Assembly (NCBI GenBank): GCA_025934955.1
Contig: JAICWE010000010.1
Location: 1-64,000, forward strand
Source of the DNA: Gemmatimonadales bacterium
Lineage (GTDB): Bacteria > Gemmatimonadota > Gemmatimonadetes > Gemmatimonadales > GWC2-71-9
DNA length: 64,000 nucleotides
Direction: 5' to 3'
The position numbers were made by a program, and so were the translations under genes. The stretch's first letter is position 1; each line of letters begins with the position of its first letter. The notes under the pieces are model-generated. The model was not told the origin of the DNA and searched no databases. It saw only the letters and a list, made by a program, of their open reading frames with translations. Below are positions 18,113-28,236 of this stretch, one piece after another.

Positions 18113-18649
18113 TCAGCTCCCCGCCGCCTCGAGCAGCCGTTCGATCTGGCCCCGGTTGGCCGCGGAGTTCCAGTCGTGCGCGCCGATGACCCGCTTGACG
18201 ATGACGCCGCTCTTGTCGAGCAGGAAGCTCTCGGGCACGCCGGTGGTGCGGTAGAGCTGCTGGATCCTTCCGCTCTGGTCGTGCAGCACGTCGAAGGTGA
18301 GGCCGTACTGCTGCACGAACTTCCGCACCTCGTCGGCACTGCCCTCGTCCACGCTCACCGCCGCGATCTCGAAGCCGCGATTCTTGAGCGCCGCATAGGC
18401 CTCCTGCATCGCCGGCATCTCGGTACGGCAGGGGACGCACCACGTCGCCCAGATGTTCACCAGCGTGACCTTGCCGTCGTAGCGCGGCCGGAGCGACACC
18501 GAGTCGCCGGTGGCGAGATCCACCGCGCGGAAATCGGGCGCGCGCTTCCCCGGCTCCGCGCCTTCCGGCACGCCGCGCAGCGCGAGCGCGATCGCCCCCG
18601 CGATGAGGCCCAGCACGATGCCGCCCACGACGACCCACTGCTTCGACAT
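18113..18649 (-). CDS. TlpA/ResA-like membrane-anchored thioredoxin
   Basis: A 178-residue thiol-disulfide oxidoreductase. An N-terminal membrane anchor (WVVVGGIVLGLIAGAIALAL) leads into a periplasmic thioredoxin fold with active site NIWATWCVPCRTEMP and the cis-Pro strand GVPESFLLD. Such proteins reduce apocytochrome haem-binding cysteines or other periplasmic thiols; the partner is not evident here. It lies between rpe and tsaD in one transcription unit. Confidence 0.9.
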   Translation of the reverse strand: MSKQWVVVGGIVLGLIAGAIALALRGVPEGAEPGKRAPDFRAVDLATGDSVSLRPRYDGKVTLVNIWATWCVPCRTEMPAMQEAYAALKNRGFEIAAVSVDEGSADEVRKFVQQYGLTFDVLHDQSGRIQQLYRTTGVPESFLLDKSGVIVKRVIGAHDWNSAANRGQIERLLEAAGS

Positions 18650-18662
18650 ATGGCAGATCCGC

Positions 18663-19331
18663 TCAGACGAGAGTGAGGCAGCGCCGCTTGAGCTCGTGCA
18701 CCGCGGCGGCCGGATCCGGCTCGCCGAACACCGCGGTGCCGGCGACGAAGCTGTCGGCGCCGGCGCGATACGCGTCGGCGATCGTCGCCGTCGTGATGCC
18801 GCCGTCCACCTCGAGCGCCGCGCGCGACGCCACGCGATCCAGCAGCGCCCGCACCCGGCGGATCTTCTCGGTGGCGCTCGGCAGGTAGTTCTGTCCCCCG
18901 TACCCGGGATTGACCGACATCACCAGCACCAGGTCCACGTCGGCGACGACTTCCTCGAGATGGGCGAGCGGCGTCGCCGGATTGAGCGCCAGGCCCGCGA
19001 GCATGCCGCGCTCCCGCACCGCGGCGAGGTGCCGCTGCACGTGCACCGTCGCCTCGGGGTGGAAGGTGAACACCGCCGCGCCGGCGTCGGCGTACTCCGC
19101 GATGTAGTGCTCGGGGTGCTGCACCATCAGGTGGACGTCGAGCGGGCGGTCGGTAATCCTGCGGAGCGCGCGGATGATCGGCGTCCCGAACGTCAGCGAC
19201 GGCACGAAGTGCCCGTCCATCACGTCGACGTGGATCCACTCGGCGCCGCCCGCGACGGCGGCCGTCACCTGCTCCCCGAGCCGGCCGAGATCGCAGGCGA
19301 GCACGCTCGCCGCTATGCGCGCACCGGTCAC
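18663..19331 (-). CDS. rpe: Ribulose-phosphate 3-epimerase
   Basis: Interconverts ribulose-5-phosphate and xylulose-5-phosphate. A 222-residue TIM barrel with IAASVLACDLGRLGEQ at the N-terminus, metal/active-site segments HVDVMDGHFVPS and DVHLMV, MSVNPGYGGQ, and the phosphate-binding EVDGGI. The GTG start at 19331 overlaps the stop of the PASTA gene (GTGA). Linkage to rsmB, fmt, def and a PASTA protein recalls the def-fmt-rsmB-prkC-rpe gene order seen in other phyla. Confidence 0.95.
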   Translation of the reverse strand: MTGARIAASVLACDLGRLGEQVTAAVAGGAEWIHVDVMDGHFVPSLTFGTPIIRALRRITDRPLDVHLMVQHPEHYIAEYADAGAAVFTFHPEATVHVQRHLAAVRERGMLAGLALNPATPLAHLEEVVADVDLVLVMSVNPGYGGQNYLPSATEKIRRVRALLDRVASRAALEVDGGITTATIADAYRAGADSFVAGTAVFGEPDPAAAVHELKRRCLTLV

Positions 19332-19885
19332 CGTGTCACCACCAGCGCGATGGCCGCGCCCGGCTCGCGAGCGGCACCGGCGCCCGGACGCGTCGCCATG
19401 ACCACGCCGGTTTCGTTGACGCCCGGGGCCGGATCCACCGAGTCCACCGCACCGACCTTGAACCCGGCGGCCTGGAGCACGCGCGTCGCCTGCGAGGCGG
19501 CGAAGCCGGTCACGTCGGGGACGGGCGTCTGCGGCGGGCCGCTGCTGACGGTGAGCTGGATGACGCTGCCCTCCGGCGCGATGGTGCCCGGTGCCGGATC
19601 CTGGCTGATGACCGCACCGCGCGGGAGCGTCGGATGCGGCCGGTCGCCCGTGGTCTGGGTTCGGAGGTGGAGTGCCTCGAGCTTGGCTGTCGCGTCCTTC
19701 TGCGAAAGCTCGAGCACCCGCGGCACCGCGTGGTCCGCGGAGAAGAGCCGCTTGGGGGCGAGCCAGAGGTAGGCGACCCCGTAGCCCACGATGAAGACGC
19801 CGAGCAGCAATGCTACGTCGCGCACCAGCCGGCGGCCGCGAACGGTCGAGAAGAAGCCGGGCTCGGTGTGCCGCCGGGTCCGCAC
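19328..19885 (-). CDS. Membrane-anchored protein with two PASTA domains
   Basis: A 185-residue protein: a basic cytoplasmic tail, one membrane helix (about 24-44, VALLLGVFIVGYGVAYLWLA), then two extracytoplasmic PASTA repeats (about 50-115 and 117-185, the second with VPDVTGFAASQATRVLQAAGF). PASTA domains bind peptidoglycan stem peptides or D-Ala-D-Ala-like ligands. In many bacteria this genomic slot holds a PASTA Ser/Thr kinase; here no kinase domain is attached. It may be a cell-wall sensor or a divisome accessory protein. Confidence 0.88.
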   Translation of the reverse strand: MRTRRHTEPGFFSTVRGRRLVRDVALLLGVFIVGYGVAYLWLAPKRLFSADHAVPRVLELSQKDATAKLEALHLRTQTTGDRPHPTLPRGAVISQDPAPGTIAPEGSVIQLTVSSGPPQTPVPDVTGFAASQATRVLQAAGFKVGAVDSVDPAPGVNETGVVMATRPGAGAAREPGAAIALVVTR

Positions 19886-19891
19886 GCGCGC

Positions 19892-21208
19892 TCAGTCCCG
19901 GGCGCGGCGGCGGAGCCGCGCGGCATAGGCGCCGTCGGTGCCGTGCTGCTGCGGCAGGATCATCAGGTCTCCCTCGGGCGACAGGAGCGCCGCGGGAAAG
20001 GCGTCGTTGGGCTCGCGCACGAACTCGGGATGGCTCGCGAGGAACGCGTCCACACAGCGCGCGTTCTCCTCGGGCTCGAGCGAGCAGGTGGCGTAAACTA
20101 ACAACCCCCGGTCGGCGACGGTGTCGGCCGCGGCATCGAGGAGCACGCGCTGGCGGGCCGCCAGCTCCGCGAGCGCGGTTTCGCTCGCGCGCCAGCGGGC
20201 GTCGGGGTGCCGCGCGAAGGTGCCGGTGCCGAGGCAGGGCGCGTCCAGCAGCACGACCTCGGCGTGGCGGATCGGCGGACGCGCGGCGTCGGCGACCACC
20301 GCCAGCTCGCGTCCGCTTCCGGCGCGGCGCAGGTTCTCGGCGAGTCGCGCGGTGCGCCGGGGGCTCACGTCGGCGGCAATGACGCGGCGCGCGCTCCGGC
20401 CCAGCGCGATCGTCTTCCCGCCGGGCGCGGCGCAGGCGTCGTAGACCAGCGCGCCGGCCGGCACGTCGGCGTACCACGGCACCAGCGCCTGCGCCGGATC
20501 CTGCACGATGAAATCGCCTTCGGCGTAGCCGGGCAGCTCCTCGGGCCGGCGGCGGTCGGTGACGAGTCCGCCGCCGAACGGCGACGACTCGACGCTGATT
20601 CCGGCGGCCCGCCAGCGCCGCACGAGCGCGTCCTGGCTCGCGCGAGCGGGCTGGAGCACCAGCCGCGGTGGTTGGTTGTTCCAGCGGAGCAACCGCTCCG
20701 TCTCCGCCAGGCCGTAGCGCTCGACCCACCGCTCCACCAGCCAGCGCGGGTGTGATTCGCGCTCGGCGAGTGCGTCGATCGGATCGGCGCTGTCGCCCGC
20801 CTCCGGCGCGCGCTCACGCCGCTCGCGGGAGACGGCGCGGAGGACCGCGTTCACGAAGCCGGTGACACGCGTGCCGCCGACCTCGCGGGCCAGCCGCACC
20901 GAGGTATCCACCGCGGCGTGCGGCGGCACCCGGTCGAGTGCGGTGAGCTGGTAGACGCCGAGCCGGAGGAGATCGTGGAGCGGGGCGGGGACGTGATCGA
21001 GCCCGCGACTGACCCGTGGCGCCAGCAGCGCGTCCAGCGCACGCTGTCTCCGCAGTACGCCGGCGGCAAGCTCGTGCGCCAGCCGGCGGTCCGCCTCGCC
21101 GAGCTTCATCACCGCTGCATCGCGCGCGGAATCGAACGGCATCCCGCGTCGCACCCCTTCCAGTATCCGCAGCGCCGCCCTGCGCGGAGCCAGGCCGTCG
21201 GTGCTCAT
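19892..21208 (-). CDS. rsmB: 16S rRNA m5C967 methyltransferase
   Basis: A 438-residue SAM-dependent methyltransferase with an N-terminal NusB-like RNA-binding domain (about 1-140) and a C-terminal Rossmann fold. The SAM site is DACAAPGGKT; the two catalytic cysteines are in LLDAPCLGTGTF and ATCSLEPEEN. It ends 6 bases before the PASTA gene and starts 28 bases after thiG. It is part of the translation-maturation cluster with fmt and def, here separated from fmt by three thiazole genes. Confidence 0.94.
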   Translation of the reverse strand: MSTDGLAPRRAALRILEGVRRGMPFDSARDAAVMKLGEADRRLAHELAAGVLRRQRALDALLAPRVSRGLDHVPAPLHDLLRLGVYQLTALDRVPPHAAVDTSVRLAREVGGTRVTGFVNAVLRAVSRERRERAPEAGDSADPIDALAERESHPRWLVERWVERYGLAETERLLRWNNQPPRLVLQPARASQDALVRRWRAAGISVESSPFGGGLVTDRRRPEELPGYAEGDFIVQDPAQALVPWYADVPAGALVYDACAAPGGKTIALGRSARRVIAADVSPRRTARLAENLRRAGSGRELAVVADAARPPIRHAEVVLLDAPCLGTGTFARHPDARWRASETALAELAARQRVLLDAAADTVADRGLLVYATCSLEPEENARCVDAFLASHPEFVREPNDAFPAALLSPEGDLMILPQQHGTDGAYAARLRRRARD

Positions 21209-21236
21209 GCGTGCGGGATGGAGCGGCGCCCGCGCA

Positions 21237-22046
21237 TCACGAGGGCAGCATGCCCCGCGTCGGGCTCGAGGGTACGGCGGTTTCCCGGCGCGGCATGCGG
21301 CCGGCGAGGTACGCCATGCGACCGGCCTCGACCGCGCGCCGCATCGCGCCCGCCATCGTCACCGGATCCGCCGCTTCGGCGAGCGCGGTGTTCATCAGGA
21401 TCCCGTCCACGCCCTGCTCCATCGTCAGGCAGGCGTCGGACGCGGTGCCGACGCCCGCGTCCACGATCACCGGCACCTGCAGCCGCCGCTTGATGGTGCG
21501 GATGGAGTACGGGTTGAGCAGCCCGAGCCCGCTGCCGATCGGCGAGGCGAGCGGCATCACCGCCGCGGCGCCGGCTTCCTCCAGCCGAAGCGCGGTGATG
21601 AGGTCGTCGTTGGTGTACGCCAGGACCTTGAACCCGTCGCGCGCCAGGGTGCGCGTCGCCAGCAGCAGCCCGTCGGCGTCCGGCAGCAACGTCTCCTTGT
21701 CGCCGATCACCTCGAGCTTCACGAAGTCGTTGAACCCGGCCTCGCGCGCCAGGCGCGCGTAGCGGATCGCGTCCTCGGCGGTGTAGCAGCCGGCGGTGTT
21801 GGCCAGCAGGAAGTAGCGCGACGGGTCGAGGTGATGGAGGATGCTCTCCTCCTTGCGCCGGTCGAGATCGACCCGCCGCACCGCCACGGTGACGACCTCC
21901 GCGCCGGACGCATCCAGGGCGCGAATCATGTCGTCGTTGCTGCGGTACTTCCCGGTGCCGGCCAGGAGTCGCGAGCGGAAGCTGCGACCCGCGATGGTGA
22001 GCGGCGCGTCCTGCGCGAGCGCGGTGGGCTCGAGTGTGGTGGTCAT
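21237..22046 (-). CDS. thiG: Thiazole synthase
   Basis: A 269-residue TIM-barrel enzyme that builds the thiazole phosphate of thiamin from deoxyxylulose-5-phosphate, dehydroglycine and ThiS thiocarboxylate. Recognisable segments are SRLLAGTGKY, VTVAVRR, the Schiff-base Lys in FVKLEVIGD, VMPLASPIGSG and VIVDAGVGTASDA. The codons for the last glycines of ThiS (GGAGGAGG) lie 10 bases before this ATG and could double as its Shine-Dalgarno sequence. Confidence 0.95.
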   Translation of the reverse strand: MTTTLEPTALAQDAPLTIAGRSFRSRLLAGTGKYRSNDDMIRALDASGAEVVTVAVRRVDLDRRKEESILHHLDPSRYFLLANTAGCYTAEDAIRYARLAREAGFNDFVKLEVIGDKETLLPDADGLLLATRTLARDGFKVLAYTNDDLITALRLEEAGAAAVMPLASPIGSGLGLLNPYSIRTIKRRLQVPVIVDAGVGTASDACLTMEQGVDGILMNTALAEAADPVTMAGAMRRAVEAGRMAYLAGRMPRRETAVPSSPTRGMLPS

Positions 22047-22052
22047 GGGCGA

Positions 22053-22274
22053 TCAGCCTCCTCCGACGAAGTGCACCAGCTCGACTTCGTCGCCTTCGCC
22101 GAGCGGCGTGGTGGCGAGTGCCGGCCGGCGCACGATGACGCGGTTGTGCTCGACCACGACGGTGCGCGGGTCGAGCGCCAGCTGTTCCAGCAGCGCGGCG
22201 AGCGTGGCGGACGCCGGGACGCGCCGCGCCTCGCCGTTCACCACGATGGCGATCTGGCTCGGGGCGTCAGGCAT
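22053..22274 (-). CDS. thiS: Sulfur-carrier protein ThiS
   Basis: A 73-residue ubiquitin-fold sulfur carrier. It starts near IAIVVNGEARRVP, contains the EHNRVIVRR strand, and ends in the functional Gly-Gly tail (FVGGG), which is adenylated and thiocarboxylated for thiazole formation by ThiG. ATG 22274 gives the standard length; it overlaps the end of the preceding gene by 8 bases. Confidence 0.93.
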   Translation of the reverse strand: MPDAPSQIAIVVNGEARRVPASATLAALLEQLALDPRTVVVEHNRVIVRRPALATTPLGEGDEVELVHFVGGG

Positions 22275-22905
22275 CGGCGCTCCACGGCGCGAGCAGCGCG
22301 AGCGCCGCCGCGGCCGGGTCCGCGGCATCCCAGAGTGCGGTGATCGCCGCGACGCCCCACGCTCCCGCGTCGCGCAATTCGTGCGCGCGCTCGGCGGTCA
22401 CGCCGCCGACGGCGATCACCGGCAGTCCGGTCGCCGCCGCGGCTTCCACCAGGGCCGGGCCGGTTGGCGCGCGGCCGGGATGCGAGGCCGTCTCGTACAC
22501 GGCGCCCGCGATCAGGTAGTCGGCATCCTCGTCGCGCGCGGCTTTCGCCTCGGCCGCGCTGTGTACCGAGCGACCGATCCAGCCATCGAACACTTGCCGC
22601 GCATCGGCCGGCGGGAGATCGCCGCTGCCGAGCTGCACGCCGTGCGCGCCTGCGATCGCGGCGACGTCGGCGCGCGCGCTGACGAACAGCGCCGCCTCGG
22701 GCGGGCGCGCCAGGGCGCCGAGCCGCTCGGCAAAGGCGAGGAGGAGCGCACCACTCGCGGCGCGATCGCGCGCGTGAAGCGCGACCGCCGGCCCCGCCGC
22801 CGCGATCGCGGCGGCGCGGATGCCGAGATCGTCGCGGGTGCGCACCGCCGAGTCGGTCAGCGCGTGCAGCCGCGGCAACGGGCGACGCACCGTCCGCGCG
22901 ATCAT
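22267..22905 (-). CDS. ThiE/TenI superfamily protein, probably TenI-type thiazole tautomerase
   Basis: A 212-residue TIM barrel of the ThiE/TenI superfamily. Features nearer TenI (which aromatises the ThiG product) than ThiE are the catalytic-type His in IGRSVHSAAEA, followed by DYLIAGAVYETASHPG. The VND and Arg/Lys pyrophosphate residues expected in thiamin-phosphate synthase are replaced (FVSARAD). It sits with thiS and thiG, as expected for the tautomerase. The ATG overlaps the fmt stop (ATGA). Assignment of TenI over ThiE is a judgement from motifs. Confidence 0.75.
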   Translation of the reverse strand: MIARTVRRPLPRLHALTDSAVRTRDDLGIRAAAIAAAGPAVALHARDRAASGALLLAFAERLGALARPPEAALFVSARADVAAIAGAHGVQLGSGDLPPADARQVFDGWIGRSVHSAAEAKAARDEDADYLIAGAVYETASHPGRAPTGPALVEAAAATGLPVIAVGGVTAERAHELRDAGAWGVAAITALWDAADPAAAALALLAPWSADA

Positions 22906-23825
22906 CCGAACCGCGCACCCACGGTGACGCCGCGCCCATTGACCCACGAGCGCACCGGTATCCGCCGCCCGCCCGCGGGCTGCACCTCGCGCAGCTCCAC
23001 CGCGCCGTCCGCCGCGGCGACGACCAGCGTGTCGCCCGCGGCCAGCACGGTCCCCGCGTCGCCGCGCGCCGGCACCGGCCGCGCGCCGAAGAGCTTCACC
23101 TCGCGATCGTCTAGCCGGGTCCACGCGCCCGGCGCGGGATCGAACGCGCGGACCCGCCGCGACACCGCGTCGGCCTCCGCCTCCCAGCCGATGCGGGTGA
23201 TCGCGCGGTCGATCTTCGGCGCGTAGGTCGCCGCGGCATCGTCCTGCCGCGCGGGCCGCACGGCGTCGGCCGCGATCAGCGAAACGGCGTCGGCCAGCGT
23301 CTCGGCGCCGAGCTGCGCCAGCCGGGTCGTGAGGGTGCCGCCGGTATCGCTGCCGCGGATCGGCGTCTCCACCCGGTGCAGCATCGGGCCGGCGTCGAGT
23401 CCCGGCTCCATCTGCATGATGGTGACGCCGGCGACGGTGTCGCCCTGGAGGATGGCGTGCTGGATGGGCGCCGCGCCGCGGTGGCGCGGCAGCAGCGACG
23501 CGTGCAGGTTGATCATGCCGCGGGGCGGCGTCTCCAGAATCGCGAGCCGCAGGATGTGGCCGTACGCGACCACGACGCCGAGCTCGGCGTCGAGGCGGCG
23601 GAGCGAGGCGGCGAAGAGATCGCCCGCGGGGCGATCGGGCTGGAGAACGGGGATGTCGTTGGCGATCGCTTCCGTCTTGACCGGCGGCGGCGCCAGCCGG
23701 GTGCGGGAGCGGCCGTGCGGACGGTCCGGCTGGGTGACGACGCCGACGATCTCGTGTCCCTCGCGCAGCAGCGCGCGCAGGCTGGGCACCGCGAACTCCG
23801 GCGTGCCGAAGAAGACGATCCGCAT
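22902..23825 (-). CDS. fmt: Methionyl-tRNA formyltransferase
   Basis: Formylates initiator Met-tRNA with 10-formyl-THF. It has 307 residues and starts RIVFFGTPEFAVPSL. The folate-site signature is INLHASLLPRHRGAAPIQHAIL, followed by MQMEPGLDAGPM and a C-terminal OB-like domain. It shares one base with the def stop (TGATG), the usual def-fmt pairing. Confidence 0.96.
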   Translation of the reverse strand: MRIVFFGTPEFAVPSLRALLREGHEIVGVVTQPDRPHGRSRTRLAPPPVKTEAIANDIPVLQPDRPAGDLFAASLRRLDAELGVVVAYGHILRLAILETPPRGMINLHASLLPRHRGAAPIQHAILQGDTVAGVTIMQMEPGLDAGPMLHRVETPIRGSDTGGTLTTRLAQLGAETLADAVSLIAADAVRPARQDDAAATYAPKIDRAITRIGWEAEADAVSRRVRAFDPAPGAWTRLDDREVKLFGARPVPARGDAGTVLAAGDTLVVAAADGAVELREVQPAGGRRIPVRSWVNGRGVTVGARFG

Positions 23826-24357
23826 CAGCCCGACCGCGACGTCTCCGGCTCCACGTCCTTGAGGTAGCTCGGGTCGTCCTTGTGCTCCTTGCGCCAGCGG
23901 GCGAGCAGCATCTGGCGGCGGAGCGGACTCAGATGATCGAGGAACAGGATGCCGTCGAGGTGGTCGAGCTCGTGCTGGATGGCGCGTGCGATGAGCCCGC
24001 CGACCTCCTTCCGGAACGGCCGTCCCTCGCGATCGAGCGCCTCGAGTACGACGCGCTCGGGGCGGGCCACATCGCCGAACACGTCGGGGATCGAGAGACA
24101 GCCCTCCTCCGCCGTGGCGCGGCCTTCGGTGGTGACCAGCACCGGATTCACCATGGCGAACCGTTCACCGTCGGCGTCGATCACCGCGACCCGCTGCGCC
24201 ACGCCGACCTGGTTCGCCGCCAGCCCGACGCCCTTCGCCGCGTCCATCGTTTCGAACATGTCGTCAATCAGGCGCTGCGTCTCCGGGTCCACGCCGGCCA
24301 GCTCGGGGCTTCGCTGCCGGAGCACCGGCGACCCGAGGAGGTGCAGCTTCAGCAAGC

Positions 24358-24361
<4 letters not shown>
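23825..24361 (-). CDS. def: Peptide deformylase
   Basis: Fe/Zn metallo-enzyme that removes the N-formyl group from nascent proteins. It has 178 residues and all three motifs: GVGLAANQVG, EEGCLSIP (metal Cys) and QHELDHLDG (two metal His and catalytic Glu). It is coupled to yajC upstream by a 4-base overlap and to fmt downstream by a 1-base overlap. Confidence 0.96.
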
Positions 24362-25871
<1,510 letters not shown>

Positions 25872-26548
25872 TCACGGTCCGCGGGTGAGTCGTTCGAACC
25901 GCGGGTCGCTGCGGAGCGGGTCCCGGGTGCGGTCAACGCGGAGCCAGCCGGGAGTGATGAAGTACGGCGTGCGCAGGAGCGAGTCGAGCTTCGCAATCGC
26001 GCCGGCGCGGTCGCCCGAGAACATCGCGACGCGCGCGGCGAGGTGCTCGAAGTACGGCACCTCGATCGTGTTGGCGCCTGCCCGTCGGCGGAGCGCGACA
26101 CCGATCACGACGCCGACGATGACGGCGGCAGCGAGCGCTGCGACGAGAGCGGTCCTGCGGCGGTTGCGTCCTGCGGCAGATCGCGTGACCGGCACCGCGG
26201 GACGGATGCGCGCGGCGCTCGGCACCGCGCCGCTGAACCGCTTGGCCAGAATCGCCTGCGGGTTCGGCCCGGTGAATGGCGTCTCGCCGGTGAGCATCTC
26301 GTAGAGCACGCAGCCCAGACTGTACACGTCGCTGCGGGGCCCGACCTGCCGCTCGCCGCTCGCCTGCTCCGGGCTCATGTACGCCGGCGTCCAGTGAGGA
26401 TGTGGGGATGCTGCAGTCGGGCGGCGAGCCGGTTGTGCTTGCGGTCGCGGGCCAGGTACACCGTCGCCATGCCGCCACGCCCCAGCTCCCGCTCGAGCGC
26501 GTACGACTCGGGCAGTTCGATTCCGACGGGGCGCGGAGGCTCGGTCAC
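25872..26548 (-). pseudogene. Remnant of a receptor-type Ser/Thr protein kinase
   Basis: Decayed kinase. The 5' part (26548-26375) reads a normal N-lobe start with P-loop [20 protein letters not shown], then jumps straight to [11 protein letters not shown], losing the catalytic Lys and helix C. It then meets a stop 7 codons later. The next piece continues in another frame as [13 protein letters not shown] and [29 protein letters not shown], so HRD and DFG are missing. A further gap removes the rest of the C-lobe, then a membrane helix ([21 protein letters not shown]) is followed at once by only the last 60 or so residues of the TPR-like tail. At least four deletions and a frameshift: no active kinase can be made. 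Confidence 0.85.
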
Positions 26549-26632
26549 GGGTCACCGGTGGAGGGAACCTGGTCCCAGGATACCGAGCGGAGCGGCGCTC
26601 GTCCACCATCGGTCCGCCGCTCGCACATCGGC

Positions 26633-27169
26633 TCAGCGCACCGCGGCCAGGATGCGGTCGATCTGCCGCCGGTGCACCAGGTCGTGCCCGCCAAGGAGCC
26701 GCAGCATCTGCGGCAGGCTCTCGCGGCCGCGCTCGCTGTGCATCCCCGCCCGCGCGAGCTGCGCCGGCGTGAGCGAGCGCCAGAGCGCCAGGTTGGCGGC
26801 GCGCATCACGCGAAGCTGCGCCAACGCCGTCTCCAGCCGCACGTTCCGGTAGTGCCCCTCGCGCGCCCAGATGTCCTGGTCGTAGCCGACGATCGGCGCG
26901 CCGTCCCGCTCGAGGATGACGCCGGTGCGGTAGCGGTAGATGACCTCGACGTCGGCGAGATGCTGGACCACCGCGATCACCGACCACTTGCCGGGGGCCT
27001 CGGGCCGGCGGAGCGTCGCGTCGTCGAGCTCGCGCACCCGCGACTCCACCCAGCCGGGCAGCTCCTCCATCACGCTGAGCGGATCGCGCTCGCCGAGGAG
27101 ATCGAGCAGGCTGCGGATGTACTCCTGCGGTGCGGCGGCGGCATCGGGGATCGTGGTCGGCTGGGTCAT
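26633..27169 (-). CDS. DinB-family four-helix-bundle protein
   Basis: A 178-residue protein of the DinB/YfiT-like putative metalloenzyme superfamily. The metal-site histidines are in VVQHLADVE and in the C-terminal [10 protein letters not shown]. The N-terminal helix pair leads into [14 protein letters not shown], the usual signature. Some relatives are thiol (mycothiol or bacillithiol) transferases, and no specific function is claimed here. It starts 16 bases downstream of queA in the same direction. Confidence 0.85.
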   Translation of the reverse strand: MTQPTTIPDAAAAPQEYIRSLLDLLGERDPLSVMEELPGWVESRVRELDDATLRRPEAPGKWSVIAVVQHLADVEVIYRYRTGVILERDGAPIVGYDQDIWAREGHYRNVRLETALAQLRVMRAANLALWRSLTPAQLARAGMHSERGRESLPQMLRLLGGHDLVHRRQIDRILAAVR

Positions 27170-27185
27170 CGGCGCTCCGGTGAGG

Positions 27186-28232
27186 TCAGAGGATCAGCAT
27201 CGCATCGCCGTACGAATAGAAGCGGTATCGCGCCGCCACCGCATGTCGGTACGCCGCCATCGTGAGCTCATGACCGGCGAACGCGGCGACCAGCATCAGC
27301 AGCGTGGAGCGGGGCAGGTGAAAGTTGGTCAGCAGCCGGTCCACGACGCGGAAACGATGGCCCGGCGTGATGAACAGCGCCGTCTCGCCCGGCCCGGCGC
27401 GCACGCCGTCGCCGTCGGCCGCGCTCTCGAGGGCGCGGACCACCGTCGTTCCCACCGCCCAGACGCGCGCGCCGCGGGCACGGGTGTCCACGATCGCCTC
27501 CGACAGGGCCGGTGGCACGTCGTACCGCTCGGCGTGCATCGGGTGCTGCGAAAGATCGTCGTGCTCCACCGGCTTGAACGTGCCGGGTCCCACCTCCAGC
27601 TCGAGCCGGGCGAGCCGCACGCCGCGTTGCTCCAGCTCGCCGAGCAGCGCCGGCGTGAAGTGGAGTCCCGCGGTCGGCGCCGCGACGCTGCCCTCGCGCT
27701 CGGCGTAGACGGTCTGGTACCGGGTCTCGTCACTCTCGGTGGGCTCGCGGCGGATGTAGGGCGGCAGCGGCAGCCGGCCGTACCGGGCCATCGCCTCGTC
27801 GGCGGAGAGGCCGACGAAGCGGACGATGCGGTTGCCGTCGGCGAGCAGGCTGACGGTTTCGACCTCGGCGCCGGGCCCGAGCGCGATCCGCTTGCCGGGC
27901 CGGAGCGCGCTGCCGGGCCTGCCTAACGCGACCCACTCGCCCGGTGCGGCGGCCGGATGGATCAGCAGCACCTCCGCCGGCCCGCCCGAGGGCCGCCTGC
28001 CGAGCAGCCGAGCGTGGCGCACGCGGGAGGTGTTGAGGACGAGGAGATCGCCGGGAGGGATGAGGCCGGCGATATCGGAGAAGCCGCGGTCTTCGAATCG
28101 GGCGGACGCGCCGTCCGGGGGCCGGCGCACCAGCAGCAGTCGGCTTCCGCCGCGCTCGGCCACCGGCTCCTGGGCGACGAGCTCGCCCGGTAGCTCGTAG
28201 TCGAAGTCGGCGGCGCGAAGCGCTCGGGCCAA
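27186..28232 (-). CDS. queA: S-adenosylmethionine:tRNA ribosyltransferase-isomerase
   Basis: Adds the cyclopentene precursor (epoxyqueuosine step) to preQ1 in tRNA, using the ribosyl part of SAM. It has 348 residues with ADFDYELPGELVAQEP at the N-terminus, LLVLNTSRV, APTAGLHFT, VGPGTFKPV, the HAERYDVP segment, and FLVNFH-like DRLLTNFHLPRSTLLMLV at the C-terminus. The start is TTG at 28232, four bases beyond the ruvB stop; no ATG or GTG lies closer. Confidence 0.95.
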   Translation of the reverse strand: MARALRAADFDYELPGELVAQEPVAERGGSRLLLVRRPPDGASARFEDRGFSDIAGLIPPGDLLVLNTSRVRHARLLGRRPSGGPAEVLLIHPAAAPGEWVALGRPGSALRPGKRIALGPGAEVETVSLLADGNRIVRFVGLSADEAMARYGRLPLPPYIRREPTESDETRYQTVYAEREGSVAAPTAGLHFTPALLGELEQRGVRLARLELEVGPGTFKPVEHDDLSQHPMHAERYDVPPALSEAIVDTRARGARVWAVGTTVVRALESAADGDGVRAGPGETALFITPGHRFRVVDRLLTNFHLPRSTLLMLVAAFAGHELTMAAYRHAVAARYRFYSYGDAMLIL

Positions 28233-28236
28233 CCGG

